A DNA stretch of 64,000 bases from Porphyra umbilicalis (lineage: Eukaryota > Rhodophyta > Bangiophyceae > Bangiales > Bangiaceae): the NCBI GenBank assembly GCA_002049455.2, contig KV918950.1:1-64000 (forward strand), given 5' to 3'. Numbering within the stretch: the stretch's first letter is position 1; each line of letters begins with the position of its first letter. The translations under genes were made by a program, and so were the position numbers. Of this stretch, positions 10,057 through 21,104 are shown one piece after another. The notes below the pieces were generated by a model, which was not told where the DNA came from, did not search any database, and was given only the letters and a program-made list of their open reading frames with translations.

Positions 10057-10947
10057 ATGGCGGCCTTTGTTCCCGCGGTCGCGCCGCTGCAGACGTCCCC
10101 TTACGCCCCCGCCGCGGCCTGTGTCCGCCCTGGGCGTCTCCCGCTCGCCGCCGCTCGAGCCGCGCCCGTCCGCGCCGCCGTTCCTGCCGGCGGCGTGACG
10201 ATGCGGGCGTCGCGCGACTCAGCTGCCGCCGACTTGGCTGCCGCCATTGACGCATCCTCCTCCAAACACCTGCTCGCGCTCGCCAACGACACGGCGGCGG
10301 GGGCGCCGATTGCAGAGGCCGCGGCCGCCCTCGAAGCGGCCGCCGGCTCCCGTGGCTCGAGGACCGCCAAGTCCTCGAGCCTCCACGGCGTTTGGTCGCT
10401 CGCCTACACGGACGCGCACTCCATCGTCAAGAACAAGGGCCTGACGGGGTCGGGTAAGAGCCTCCCCGCCGCCAAGCTCGCCGCCCTCCGCGAGGGCTAC
10501 GACGCTGACGGCGTCGCGTGGGCAGAAGAGAAGCTGTCGGGGATGGGGGGGCTCAAGCTCCGCAACCGCCTCATTGGCACTTGGGCGGCCGGCAAGGCGC
10601 GGGGGGGCAACCACGTGGAGCTTGCGTTCAACGAGGTGGAGACCCATCCGGGTGGACGCACCATGGCGTCTGAGGCCAAGGAGGTTATTGAGGTCACCTA
10701 TGTCGACGACGACTGGAAGATTTCGCGGTCGCCAGAGACCCGCGAGCTCTTTGTCTTCCGACGGGAGGAGGCGGTCGGGCCGGCTGCCCCCGAAGAGGAT
10801 GACGCTGAGGGCGCAGACGAGCAGAGCTCGGGCAACCCGCTCTCCCGGCTGTTCAAGAAGACTGAAGTTGCTACTAAGGAGGCGGTGGAGGAGGTGGAGG
10901 AGGAGACCAGCTCGGGCAACCCGCTTTCGCGCTTCTTCAAGAAGTAA
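10057..10947 (+). CDS. plastid lipid-associated protein / fibrillin family protein
   Basis: 296-residue plastid protein precursor. ATG at 10057 has a good context (ATCACCATGG) and starts an Ala/Arg/Pro-rich transit peptide (about 1-50, MAAFVPAVAP). The PAP/fibrillin domain spans about 55-237. Its opening strand is LHGVWSLAYTDA (109-120), and its closing strand VTYVDDDWKISRSP followed by LFVFRR (about 213-236) matches the family's DDD-x-R/K-I-x-R...LFV signature. Fibrillins are lipocalin-fold proteins of plastoglobules and thylakoids that bind lipids or quinones. An acidic tail carries the motif SSGNPLSR(L/F)FKK twice (257-268 and 285-296), the second at the very C-terminus. Such a tail is not part of the core domain and may be a docking or sorting signal. 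No introns. It lies divergent to the lyase gene and upstream of the HD gene. Confidence 0.9.
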   Translation: MAAFVPAVAPLQTSPYAPAAACVRPGRLPLAAARAAPVRAAVPAGGVTMRASRDSAAADLAAAIDASSSKHLLALANDTAAGAPIAEAAAALEAAAGSRGSRTAKSSSLHGVWSLAYTDAHSIVKNKGLTGSGKSLPAAKLAALREGYDADGVAWAEEKLSGMGGLKLRNRLIGTWAAGKARGGNHVELAFNEVETHPGGRTMASEAKEVIEVTYVDDDWKISRSPETRELFVFRREEAVGPAAPEEDDAEGADEQSSGNPLSRLFKKTEVATKEAVEEVEEETSSGNPLSRFFKK

Positions 10948-11379
10948 GCCGGCGCGCCGACCTCGCGCAGCGTGGGTTGACTCGTCGCCGCCGCCGTGCT
11001 CGAGTCACTCTTTGCATATACAAGCTGTTCCTGGATGACGTCTATGTATGGTCTGTGTTGAGGAGTTGCAATATGACCCAGTTTTTATTTGTCATCGCCC
11101 CACCGCCCACCTACGTGGCTAGCCGATGTCGAGTGCCTCTCCAGAACAAAGCAGACGACTCGGTCCGTGCGAAACAGGCGCAGCTGTTGTGGAAAGGAGT
11201 CTTGATCCCACCTTGTCAGAGTTCGACACGTGGCTGCTGACGTGACCCCGACCGTCTACTTTCGCAACTCCACAGTCGCTGGCCTGTGCTCCGCGCCTGC
11301 AGTTCCCCTCGCTCACTCGTATACAGAGAGGTTCTTGACCATCTTCGTGCCCCTTTTATCCTCTCACATTGTTGCCACT
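10948..11379. other. intergenic, fibrillin 3' end to HD gene 5' end
   Basis: 432 bp with moderate GC. It contains no frame of protein character. It presumably holds the fibrillin 3'UTR and the promoter of the next gene. No TATA box stands out. Confidence 0.4.
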
Positions 11380-12722
11380 ATGGCGCCGCCGCCACCCCCC
11401 GCGGCTGATGCCGCTCCGGCGGCGGCCGGCGGCGGCAGTGGCGAGCCGTCACCGACCAGCGTCTTTCAGCTGATGCTGCTGGTCGGGCGCCTCAAGGTAC
11501 GTGGATGCAGAGGGCGCCGCCCGTCAGCAAGGAAGGGGTGAGACGAATGTTGGTGGGCGCTGGTCGGTGGGGAGGTGGGAATGGCGTGGATTTTTTTCCT
11601 TTCTGTAGGGGCAACGGCAGGCCTATGCATCCGTCGAGGGGGCGGGGGCAGGTGCTGTTGACTGTACTGGCCATGGAGACTGGTTTTTTTCTTGTGTTTT
11701 CCGCCGTGGAGCACGCTTGTCCATGCTCGACTAACGCCTCACTGGCTGCTCTTTGTTTTTGAGCCCCCGTCGACCCGCTACATGGATGGCTCGCTTGCAC
11801 CACGTGTTTCTGCACCCACCCCTTTGTATGCGACTGCTTTGCTTACCATGCGGCCAGACGACCAAGCGGGCGGGTTGGGTCCTCTCTGGCATCCCCGCCC
11901 CCGAGTCCGTCTCGGACCACATGTACCGGATGGCCATGGCCGCGTTTGCGCTGCCGCCCGCCGTCTCGGCGCACGCCATCAAGCTCGCGCTCGTGCACGA
12001 CCTCGCCGAGGCGCTCGTCGGGGACATCACCCCCCACGATGGGGTGAGCGGGGACGAAAAGGAGCGCCGGGAGCGGGCCGCAATGGCCACCGTGCGTGAC
12101 GAGGTGCTGCAGGGGGAGGGGGCGCTCGGCAAGCACCTCGTCGACCTGTGGGAGGAGTACGAAGCAGGAGAGACCGAGGCGGCGCGGTTAGTCAAGGACG
12201 TTGACAAGTATGAGATGATTGTGCAGGCGTACGAGTATGAGGGGTGTACGTTGTTGTGGGTGTCTGCCTGGGCGTGCGCTGGCCATCGTCAGTGTCTTGG
12301 TGGCCCGTCTGTTGTCGCCGACGACGGTGGTTCCCGGGTCGGCCCGTGTGGGATCGCTCCGTGCCCGTGTGCGCTGCGCTCCGCGAGTCGCCTTTGCCAA
12401 CCCGCCGCGCGGCGGGCGCTTGCTGGCTTCCACGCACTCACCCCCGTGGCCCCACGCTTGCTGCTGATGCCTGCTTCTCGTGCCATGCCGCTGTCCGCCT
12501 CGCTACTGCTTTCGCTATCTCGTTACTGCTGTCGCTGGCGGGGCGGCCACAGCCACTGGCACGGACCTGTCGCCCTTCTTTGACTCGACGGCCGGCAAAT
12601 TCCGCACCCCAACGGTCCAGGCGTGGGTCAAGCCCCTCTACGCCGCGCGCGCGGCGCGGCGAGCGGCGGCGGCGGGCGGGGGGGACGCCGCGCCGCCGCC
12701 GCCGTCGGAAGCGGGCAAGTGA
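11380..12722 (+). CDS. HDDC2: HD-domain 5'-deoxynucleotidase (HDDC2/YfbR type), three exons
   Basis: Predicted exons are 11380-11496, 11858-12245 and 12553-12722, giving 224 residues (human HDDC2 has about 204). Intron 1 is CAAG|GTACGT to GGCCAG|AC. Intron 2 is GGGT|GTACGT to CACAG|CC. Splicing restores the family order: LVGRLK joins TTKRAGWV, then PESVSDHMYRMA with H60, VHDLAEALVGD with H86-D87, KDVDKYEMIVQAYEYE with D155, and FFDSTAGKF in exon 3. These are the metal-binding H...HD...D residues of HD phosphohydrolases. The family removes the 5'-phosphate from deoxynucleoside monophosphates, so a role in dNMP pool control or salvage is likely. The first 25 residues are Pro/Ala-rich with no clear targeting signal. 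The stop codon overlaps a GTGAGT string, so a fourth exon is formally possible, but the family ends here. Confidence 0.88.
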
Positions 12723-13795
12723 GTCGTCGTGTTTTTCTGGTTCACCGCTTGTTTGTTGTTGGTCTGGGCTCGTTAGGTGCTGTCGGCGGCTGGGAGGCGG
12801 GCGACGCGCTCCACGCCGCCATGGACGGTCGGGGGGAGTGGCGCAGCTTTACCCTTGGCGCCGTCGCTCGTCGACCGCACGACGTGTCGTCCCGTACGAG
12901 GCCGGCGGGGTCAGGCGCGCCTGCCCCCCGAATGTCGGGTGTCCTTTCGCATGGGCCCGGGCCACTCGACTGGTTTCCGCACTACGGGCGCCCCTGCACC
13001 ACTTCCCCACCCGCGCTGCCACCACAAACAATATGGGCTGGTCCTTGTACACACAACAACTATCGGATCGCACAAGCAAAAGCCCGGGGCGGCGCGGCAG
13101 ACACACATACAACAGCCGCGGGGGAGTGCCCCGAAAACACCCCACCGCAGCGCGCCCGTACCGTAAGCGGACCCCCTCTCAACAAAACACAAACAAACAC
13201 ACACACACACACACACACACATAAACATATAGACAGCCGCGCCGGCCCGCACCCGTTGCCCCGTCTCTAGGAGGTGGGGACGTTCGCCGCCGCAGGCGCA
13301 TCGGCAGACTTGACCTACAAAAACAAACGCGCCGCCACGCGCCGCCCGCGACGCCCGCGGCATCCGACGCGGTCCGGCGCGGGCGCCACCGGGTCGTACG
13401 CCCACCGGGGGGGATGCAGCGGGGCCCCACTCCCCGTAGCCCCCCCCCGGCGTGCGTGCCGCCCCCGTCGGCGGCGCGTGTTCCCCGTCTTGGGCCCGCC
13501 GCCTCACTGCGTCACCGTCTCATCGTCTCTTGGCCGGGTGCGGGCGGCCGCCGGTCGGCGGCCGCGCCGCCCTTCGTCGCCCGCTTGCAAACACTACAAG
13601 AGTGGCGGTCCGCCGACTGCGGCACCCGCCGCTCGTCCGTCGCGACCCTGCTCGTCGCCTCCTCCCCCCCACTGGTGGGACGGCACCCCCCAGCTCGGCT
13701 GGGGACCGCCCGTCGCAACCGTCGCCCACCCGCCCCCCCCCCCCCCATATTCCCCCCCGCCTCGACCCCCCGCGGCCACGCCTCAGCGTGGCGGC
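12723..13795. other. intergenic region with CA microsatellite and C-rich runs
   Basis: GC-rich spacer between convergent genes. It contains an (AC)n microsatellite at about 13197-13221 and a C run at about 13733-13746. The long frames across it are proline/arginine-rich and have no recognisable content. Confidence 0.5.
13197..13221. repeat. (AC)n microsatellite
   Basis: Uninterrupted AC dinucleotides, about 12 units, preceded by looser CAAACA sequence. Simple-sequence repeat, no coding value. Confidence 0.9.
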
Positions 13796-14176
13796 CTAGT
13801 ACGAGTCCCCATAGCCGTACCCGCCCCGCCCATAGTAGGGCGAGTCGGTAGGCGTCGGCGCCGGCGTCGGCGTCGGTAGCACCGTCTCGCGCGGGTAATA
13901 GTAGCCCTGCTTGGACGACGCGCCGGCAAGGCGCTCCGACCACGGGCACACGACCTTGACGACGGCCGACTCGCATAGCGCGTCGGGGCCCGGGCAGGCG
14001 GTGCAGCACGCGTCTTGGCACGCGTCAAAGGTCGCGCACGCGGTGCACGCGTAGGCGCCCGCCGTGTTGGCGTCAATGCACCCACACGCGGCGATCGACG
14101 CGGCGACGGGGGCGGCCAAGGCCAGGGCGGCAGCGAAAGCGGCAGCCGCAATGGCGGCGGCGCGGCGGAAGGCCAT
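13796..14176 (-). CDS. small secreted cysteine-rich protein
   Basis: 126 residues, no intron. The frame extends upstream past 14176, but the ATG there begins a textbook signal peptide: positive MAFRR, then an Ala/Leu core to about residue 27. The mature part has ten Cys packed into residues 31-77 (C31, C33, C44, C47, C53, C57, C58, C61, C68, C77), suggesting five disulfides. A Thr/Pro stretch follows (101-110), then a Tyr/Gly tail (YYGRGGYGYGDSY). I see no known family. A cell-wall or extracellular structural protein is the natural guess. A TATA box lies about 300 bp upstream on the same strand. Confidence 0.65.
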   Translation of the reverse strand: MAFRRAAAIAAAAFAAALALAAPVAASIAACGCIDANTAGAYACTACATFDACQDACCTACPGPDALCESAVVKVVCPWSERLAGASSKQGYYYPRETVLPTPTPAPTPTDSPYYGRGGYGYGDSY

Positions 14177-14473
14177 CGTGCGGTGGGGGGGGGTGAGGGG
14201 TGGAAACCGCCGCGAGAGGAAGAAAGAGGCGCGGGGGTGGGGGGGGGGTGGGGCGGGTGTGGCGAAAGGAGAGATGGGGTGTGTGGAAGCCGTTGGGCGA
14301 CGGGCGGCGGTGGGAGGTGGAAAAAAAAAAGAAGAAAAGCAAAAGAGCACCCGGCGCGGCGACGAGGAAAGTCGGAGCGGGCGGCGAGGAAGGCAAAGAA
14401 GCTGCGGTGGTGCGGCTGTGTGGGCTCTGAGGAAGGGGGCGCTGCTCTCCCGTCGAGGCGCTGGCAGCGGTCC

Positions 14474-14480
14474 ATTTATA
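14474..14480 (-). promoter_or_regulatory. TATA box of the Cys-rich protein gene
   Basis: Reads TATAAAT on the minus strand, within GGTATAAATGG, about 300 bp upstream of the ATG at 14176. In otherwise very GC-rich DNA this is conspicuous. It would place the transcript start near 14445, with a 5'UTR of about 270 nt containing C/T-rich tracts. Confidence 0.6.
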
Positions 14481-16465
14481 CCAGCCCCCCTCCCCTCCGC
14501 GGCGGCCTGCGCCGCCGCGCAGCCCCCACCGCAGGCCACCCGGGCACGCTGCCACCTCTGGTGGCGGCAGCGCCCCCCCCCCCCCTCTCCCCCCTCCCCA
14601 CACCGGGTGCGAGTCTGCTGCCGGGCGACAGCACGAGCGCCAGAGGGCACTCGACACCGCGCCCGACGCGGCCGCTGCAGCAGGCGGGGTCGACACAACA
14701 CACCCGACAAACAATAAAAACAAGAGCCGAGAGGGCCTGCCGGGGGTCAGAACAAGAAAAAAGAAAAACGAAGGGCTGCCCCATCCCCAGGCTCCTCCCC
14801 CGTGTCCATGCCCATCCCCCCCCCCCCCCCCCCCCACTTCATGCACGCGCGGGCGGGGACGCACGCCCTGCGCGACCCGCCGTCGGGCGGCGCCGTGCCC
14901 CGCGTCGCGCCGCGCCGCCATGCGCGGCGTCGGCGTCGGCGTCGGCGGCGGCGGCGGCGGTCACGGCGGCGGCGACGTGGCGACCCACCCCCGCGCGCCC
15001 TCGTCAAGGCGCCGCGGTCCGTGGCCACGGTGGCGGGGCCCATTGGCGCGGGCAAGCCGGGGGGGGGGGGGGGGGGGGGGGGAACGCACACGTCCAAGCG
15101 CCACGAGGACGCCGGGGGCGGCCCGAGGGGGATGGATGAAAGCGCAGGGGCGGCAAGCGCTGCGGCGCTCGCGCGACCAGAGGCGCGGGGGGGGAGGCGG
15201 GGCCGCACCCCCGCGACCACGGGGGCGGGGCGGCGTCCATGGGATGGGCGCCCCCGCCGTCAGGCGCCGCCGTCCGCCGCCGAGCGGCGGCAGCGGCGCG
15301 GCTACCGCCGCCGCCGCCACCGCCGCCGCCGCCGGCAGCGACGGGCGGGCGACGTGGCCGCGCCCGCCGTGGCGCGCGGGCGCGACCGCCTCGGCCGGTC
15401 GCGCGCGACGCGCGGCCGGCCGCGCGTCGCGACGGGAGGCAGGCGCGTGGGGCCACCCGCGCTGACCTTCACAATGCCGTATTAGGCTAACAATTCTTGT
15501 GAATTAGCGGTGTGGCGCATGTACTGAAGACTGAACCACAGGAGCCTTTGCAATAGTGCCTCAGAAGCGAGTAATACTCTCCGGCACAACCCCTACTTTT
15601 CTTTGCGCATATCTCCAGTCCGGGAACCTGCTGATAGATATCATAGTAGCCAATAAAAAAACCGAAGACACGGAGCAGCTGACCAATGAGTATCGCGCTG
15701 GACCACGCGAGCGATGCAATCTGTGATGGCACCGTAGCTGACTATGGTGGAGCAGTGTGTCATCAGCTTGCAAACTGCGGGGGACTTTTCTGTCGCCTCC
15801 ACCACGGAAGGACCACATTTCGCTAAAGAAAGACCTGCAGAGGCTGTCAGAGGAAGCCTGCAACAGCTCCACAAGACGGCTGTTCGTCGGCCATCCCGCG
15901 ACTTGTGGTGAAGCGCCAGCGGGTGTCCATATGGGTACATTTATGTATGCATTGACATCTGAGCTCGCCGTGTCTTGTTGTGTCTTCTAGCGCTGCTCAG
16001 GTCAGTGTAAGGCGCTCCAGTCAACCACCATACAAAATTTTTGCACAACGACTTGAGTGGAAGACCTGCTCTTGTTTACCCGTCCGGTGGATTCCACAAT
16101 AAGAGCGGTAGCCGAAAGCGCCAAAACGCGATTGTGCTCCTATCCCACTTAAGGAGGTTAGCGCCGCGCCCCCCTTCCCCGATCCAGCCGCCGCTGGGCG
16201 GACGGCCATTGCCACGGGTTGAAATTCCGGCGCGCCGTGGCGCTGTTTTCCGCGTGCGCCGCCCGCGCGCCCGTCTCGTGAGGCCCGGGCATGGAAATCG
16301 CTGGCGCGCCGCCCGCCGTTGAGCCATTCTCTGGGAGACACACGGCGGCGTCTTCCCCCCTTCCCCCCCTCTGTGGCGGCGGCTGCGCGTCAGCCGGCGG
16401 CCTGCACCGTGCCGTATGACGCGGCTGCCGGCGGGAGTCTCTGGCCAGTCCACGACCGCACGGGC
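14481..16465. other. intergenic region with long homopolymers, then an AT-richer island
   Basis: 14481-15470 is GC-rich and includes a C run at about 14817-14835 and a 24-base G run at 15059-15082. 15475-16140 drops sharply in GC and contains no recognisable gene. A minus-strand 81-residue frame at 15487-15732 has mixed composition but no family. 16140-16465 returns to high GC and leads into the duplicated block. Confidence 0.5.
15059..15082 (+). repeat. 24-base guanine homopolymer
   Basis: Uninterrupted G run. Likely polymorphic and error-prone in sequencing, and able to form G-quadruplexes. Confidence 0.95.
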
Positions 16466-19146
16466 GCCGACCGCGGGCGCCGCGGGTGGGGCGGGGCCGG
16501 CGGCAGCAGCGTCGGCGGCGGCGGCGGCGGATCCCCCCCCACGCCGCACCGTGCCCCGCGGCGGAAGGAGGACCGCCCACGGGCGTGGCCGGCGACCGGC
16601 CGACGCGTGCCGCTGCGACGGGGGGGCTACGGCGCCGCCCGCAGGCGTGCGGCACCGGCGCGTGCCGACACGCCCGTGTGCGCGGTCGCTCCCGCGGTGG
16701 GGCTCCCGGCGGCCCGCGCGCACGCACGCTGCCGGCCGCCCCCAGGCGGCGCCCGTCACGCGCGGTCCACCGCGCCGGTTGGTCGCGCGGGGGTGGGTGC
16801 CGCGAACAACCCCCCCCCCCCGCCGCCCGCGTCGGCGGCCTAGGGCCGCCACGTCGGGCGGGTCCGAGAGCCGCCCGCCGCCGCTGCGACCGCATCAACC
16901 GCCGTGGGGGGTAGAGGGCGTGGGGGGGGAGGGGGGGACTTGCCGCCGCAACGACGTCTCGCGCGGAGGGTGAGCCCACCCCCTCACCATCTTGGTGTTG
17001 GCGGCAGCCGCGTGGGCGCCCCCTGTCCGCACCCACGGTGAAGGCAGGTGTCTGAGGCGGCACGCGTGGGGGAGGCCCGCGCTCGCTTTGCGGTGCGCCC
17101 CGCCGGGGGGCTCGTCGGTGGGCATGGTCGCCCGTCTCGTGCGGCTGCCGCCGCCGGCCGCGCGTGCGAGGCGGCGGCGGAGGACGACCAGGGGCAGCGC
17201 CACCGCGCGGTAGACAGAGGCGGCTGCACCATCGCGGGGCGGCGGGGTTGGTGACCGCAGCGGCAGACGGCGGGGGTCGGGTGTTGGACAGCGTGGCCGC
17301 CGCGCGGTGAGCGGTCGCAGTGGCGGTGGGGAGGCAGAGGGGACGGCGGGCCGCCCCCTCGTGCCGGTCGGCCCGCGCACGCACCGCCGGCGGTGGGGAG
17401 CCGCACTGACCTTTGGGCGTCTGCGTCGCGCGGGCTTCGCATCAAAAAGCAGCCACGTGCGGCGGAACCGGCGGGAAACGCCCAGGGGGGGAATGGCGCA
17501 CTACGTTTGGGGCGGGGGGACTGCCCACCCGTGGAGCGGTGTGCACCCCCGCGGTCGGAGCGGCTGGGCGGCGCGGCGGTATGAGGCCCAGGGGTCGACC
17601 CCAGCAAAGGGTGGACGCGCGTGCGCCGCCACCCCAGCGGTGCGCGCGGTGAGTGACGGTGGATCCCCGTGGCGGGGGGTTTCCTTTCGTCTGGCGGTGG
17701 GGCGCATCCTGTATGTGTTGCATAAAGGATGCGAAATCCAACCGAGCGCAGACGACGCAGGGACGCGGTGGGGACACGCTCCTGTGCGTTTGAGACAAAA
17801 GTCGTGGCCACACGGGCAGTTGTATTGGGAGGAGAGGACCAGCTGGGCTCTCTCTTGCAAGAATACCACACAATCGCCAAGCCCCGATGCTAGCTAGGAC
17901 GGCAGTGCTCATGCTCGCATATCGCTCTCCTTGGTGCACAGACAGAAAGCACAGCTCACAAATGCCCCTACTCAACACCTCGTTCGGCCCAGTCTGCGTG
18001 CGCAGACAGGGACGGAACAAATACAAAGAGAACGTTTTGTCATGCGCACCAGGTGAACTCGGTCAGACCGTCCCGTGCATCTATGGGGATGGCTCGAATC
18101 CTGCATGCTCTTGAGGAGCTATCTCGCAGTAGAGAAGCGCCAACAAGCGCCATGCAAGAAAAAAACACATTGGGAGAATGCCCCTGAGTTGCTTGTTCAT
18201 TTGTGAAAGAGGTAGCAAAAAATTACGAGGCACAGTCGTGTCGCGGCCGTCGATGTCCGTCTCGCGTCTTGCTATCTGAGGAAGCACAATCGGTTGTATT
18301 CATGACGACTGTCAGCCGGCGATTCTAGGCTTCTTATTGGCTCTTTCGGCCGGCGCTGAGAGTGGCTCCGCCGACAGACCGGCGGACCCCGCCTCGACGG
18401 ATCCGTCCCGAGCGCGCGCGACGAGGCCCTCAGAGCAGCCCAGCTGCCGCGCCGCCTGTCTCACCGCCATCTCACGCGCGCGCAGCAGAGGTAGCCAGCT
18501 GTCCAGCAGTACCTCCTGGTCTTTGGTGAGACCGCGGGTAGGCTGGGCCATGACGGGCTGCCCACGGCGGGCAGTGTGCTGGCCGCCTGGAGCCATGGTG
18601 TCCAACAGCACAAGGCAACGAGTGTGCGCCACACGCAGGTGGGTGGGGAAGTGAGAGGAGGTAAGAGAATGGAGGGAAAGGAAGGAAAACTGCGGCACTC
18701 GCTGGAGCCGAGACGACGGTCGTGGCCACAACGGCGAATGATATGGGGTTCCACCTGCGCCTTGTCGAGCCAACTGGACCCCAGCAGTCGGGCCTCAGAG
18801 GGACGGGAGGCACGTCTGTCTCTCCTCTGAACTGGGGCCAGCCGACCGCCTGGGGAGGCTGGCTTCTGTCGTGTTGAGAACGAGACAGAAGGACGTCTGC
18901 GTGCTCATGCAGTAACATGAACAGCACGTCTGTGTCCGTGGAGCACGCAATACGGATGAGTGCGACGCAGTACTGAGTGCAACCGCAGCGGGAGACGTCA
19001 GGCAGTCTCATGAGCCCTTGACATCGCCGAATCAGCGACGCTCATGGTGACTTTTGTCTATTTTATTTCTTGTAAAGAGCCTGTTGAAGCGCTCCGTTCA
19101 GTCCCAAGTCCACGAAATCTCGCTCGACCACATCGGAATCGCCGCT
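16466..19146. repeat. segmental repeat copy 1: blocks G, J and H
   Basis: Near-identical to 39482-42698 in the same orientation. Copy 2 differs mainly by the solo LTR inserted in it. Block G (16466-17640) is GC-rich with no supported gene. Block J (about 17640-18081) is moderate in GC with none recognised. Block H (18082-19146) holds the HTH gene on the minus strand and is also present inverted at 38427-39481. The few differences between copies suggest recent duplication. H abuts element E3 at 19147. Confidence 0.85.
18312..18596 (-). CDS. small helix-turn-helix protein with nuclear-localisation-like tail (H gene, copy 1)
   Basis: 94 residues from an ATG in an ACACCATGG context. The frame continues upstream to a TTG at 18773, which is not used here. 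Residues 22-40 are a charged helix. Residues 44-63 (AVRQAARQLGCSEGLVARAR) fit a helix-turn-helix with the usual A-x3-G-x-S spacing, as in transposon-derived or psq-like DNA-binding domains. NKKPR at 87-91 resembles a nuclear localisation signal. Identical in length to the copy at 41864-42148; a third copy at 38977 has a changed tail. The gene is always next to a copy of element E. Function is unknown; DNA binding, perhaps at the element's own ends, is inference. Confidence 0.5.
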   Translation of the reverse strand: MAPGGQHTARRGQPVMAQPTRGLTKDQEVLLDSWLPLLRAREMAVRQAARQLGCSEGLVARARDGSVEAGSAGLSAEPLSAPAERANKKPRIAG

Positions 19147-20430
19147 GTAAGGGGGCCCCGTGATTTGTCACACTCTCCATGATTGCGTACACTCCCAGTA
19201 TATCTTCAGGGCTTCGGCAGGCACAACGACCCGCAGGTCAGCCAATGAAGAGGCAGCAGCTGGTCAACTTCTCTCAGGCCATTGGTCGGCTGACCTGGTC
19301 TGGTCAATTTTCTTGGTCAGATGGGGACGCCTATTCGGGGGATTTTTGTGCGGCACGCATTCCCACAAAGCCCGATACATTCTTTCGTGGATTCCGCATC
19401 GTGTTGTGGGGCCCCTACGACAGCTGTTGTGAGGCCTACGGGACGGTGCCTTTCGGGTGACCGCAGTCTGCAGCGCTTCAGAGGGCTGTAGCCCTTCGCA
19501 TGGCGCTTCTCACCGTACGCGTCCGCACGGCTGCGGTCGCCCGAAACAATGATGTGGAAGCGCAGAAGAGAATGCGGGGGGGAAAGCTGGGCGTGTGATG
19601 CCTTGAGAGGGGGTCCACAAACCTGTCCGCAACGGATTGCACCGAATGTGGGCGTTTTCCTGAACCCCGGTTTAAGCACCACTGCGCGGGGCACGCCCAA
19701 GGTCGGCCGCGTCAGAGCATGGCGCAATGACAGTGTCGGGAGTGCACATTTTATTTTCCCAAAACAAAAAAACAAAAAGGACCCACCAATGGGGGGGGGG
19801 ACTGGGATTCGAGTAGCCTCCTGAAAAAAGAGTCTGGGCGGCTCCACGCCCACCCCCCCCCGCCGCTGCACCCCCCGCGTGGCAGTGGCCAAGACGCAGG
19901 GTCAGCGGCCGCAGCTGCCGCCGGCTGGCACCCCTACATACCCCCCAGCTTCGCCAGCCCCACAAGCAGCACCTTTGCGTCGGAGATCATCTGCACGGCA
20001 GGCCCCACGCCGGCCACGCCAGCCGCGTCCAGCACCCGGAGCGCCTCCTCGAGCGCCGCCACCGCTACCGCCAGCAACAGCCCGTCGCCGCCGCCCAGCG
20101 TCGCCTCGGTGGCACTGGCGGTTGCAGCGGGCGCCGCCCCGACCGCCGCAAAAAGAGACGCCTCCTTTGCCTTCCTGTTGGGGGGCGGAATCGTGGGAAT
20201 GCACCCGTCCTTTGAGCACTGGCGGATGGCGGGGGCGAGGGCAGGGGCGCGCCCCTTTGCGGGCGCCACCAGCCCCACCAGCAGCACCTTTGCGTCAGAG
20301 ATCTTTTGCACGGCAGGCCCGACGGCGGCCGCGCCGGCCTTGTCCAGCACCCCGAGCGCCCTCTCGAGCGCCCCCACCGCCTGCGTCAGCACGGGGGGCC
20401 CGTCGCCGGCGTCCAGGGACGATGCCGGGG
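19147..20430 (-). mobile_element. TIR element E, copy E3 (right-hand part only)
   Basis: Begins with the E terminal repeat GTAAGGGGGCCCCGTGATTT. It matches the reverse complement of the right 1.3 kb of E1 (about 37190-38426), and the match stops at 20430 inside the E gene. The left end is missing. It abuts block H exactly as E1 does. Confidence 0.85.
19934..20430 (-). pseudogene. 5'-truncated copy of the E secreted-protein gene
   Basis: Corresponds to roughly residues 112-274 of the E1 protein, including both internal repeats and the same C-terminus (LAKLGGM). The signal peptide and N-terminal third are lost at the 20430 breakpoint, and no in-frame ATG replaces the start. Confidence 0.75.
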
Positions 20431-20870
20431 CATAGCCCACCTCCCTGTCTCCACATACAGGCGAGGAAGCTGTGGCGCATGCTTTTCCCGGCTGAGAAGG
20501 GAGGCGAAGCGCGCAGCTGACAGGCCCGCCGACCCCGTTCCCCCCCCTGCCCCAGGCTTCCCTCCTACCAAGCGCGCGCGTCTGCGCAAGCTGTTTGTGA
20601 TGGCGGCAGAGACTATGACCACGTACGAGCGTGGATTGTCTGTGGAGTCTCCTTGAATGAATGACATGGTTATTCGGCGGCTATGACGGGTGGGAGGGCG
20701 TGGGGCGCCCACAATGACTCGTGCACGGTGCCTTCCTGAAATGGCGCGTGGGCGCACGGTGCCGGTCCGTGCGGCGCGATGCACTTGGAAACGGGAGGCC
20801 GGTCGGTGCCGATTTCTCCGAGGTAGAGGTCCCTGCAAGGAAAGCCCCCCCCCCTCTCATGGCCCAGCTG
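20431..20870. other. unique spacer between E3 and T1
   Basis: 440 bp between the E3 breakpoint and the T1 terminal repeat. I see no gene or repeat. Confidence 0.5.
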
Positions 20871-21104
20871 AGAGCAAAGCCAGCAATGTCGGTCTATCAC
20901 AACGTGTCTCAATTATTGGTAAAACGTGTCTAAATTCGCTTAATAGCCCACGAACAGCTGTGTGTCAATGTGAACGTGCCCTATTGAACGTCGAACTACC
21001 TCCTCGAATTTAGATAAGTCCAACTCGGTTCGATAGTCCGAGTGTCACAATAGGTCGCGCATGGCCTATTCGAAGCCGAAATACGGCACGCGCACCCTAT
21101 TCAG

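Noticed and set aside
18083-18114. GGCTCGAATCC string suggesting a tRNA TPsiC arm
   Set aside because: No matching acceptor, D or anticodon arms nearby.
18472-19011. 179-codon ATG frame in block H, also at 38562-39101 and 42024-42563
   Set aside because: It overlaps the HTH gene in another frame. Its preservation in three copies only reflects their recent duplication, and its composition is not convincing.
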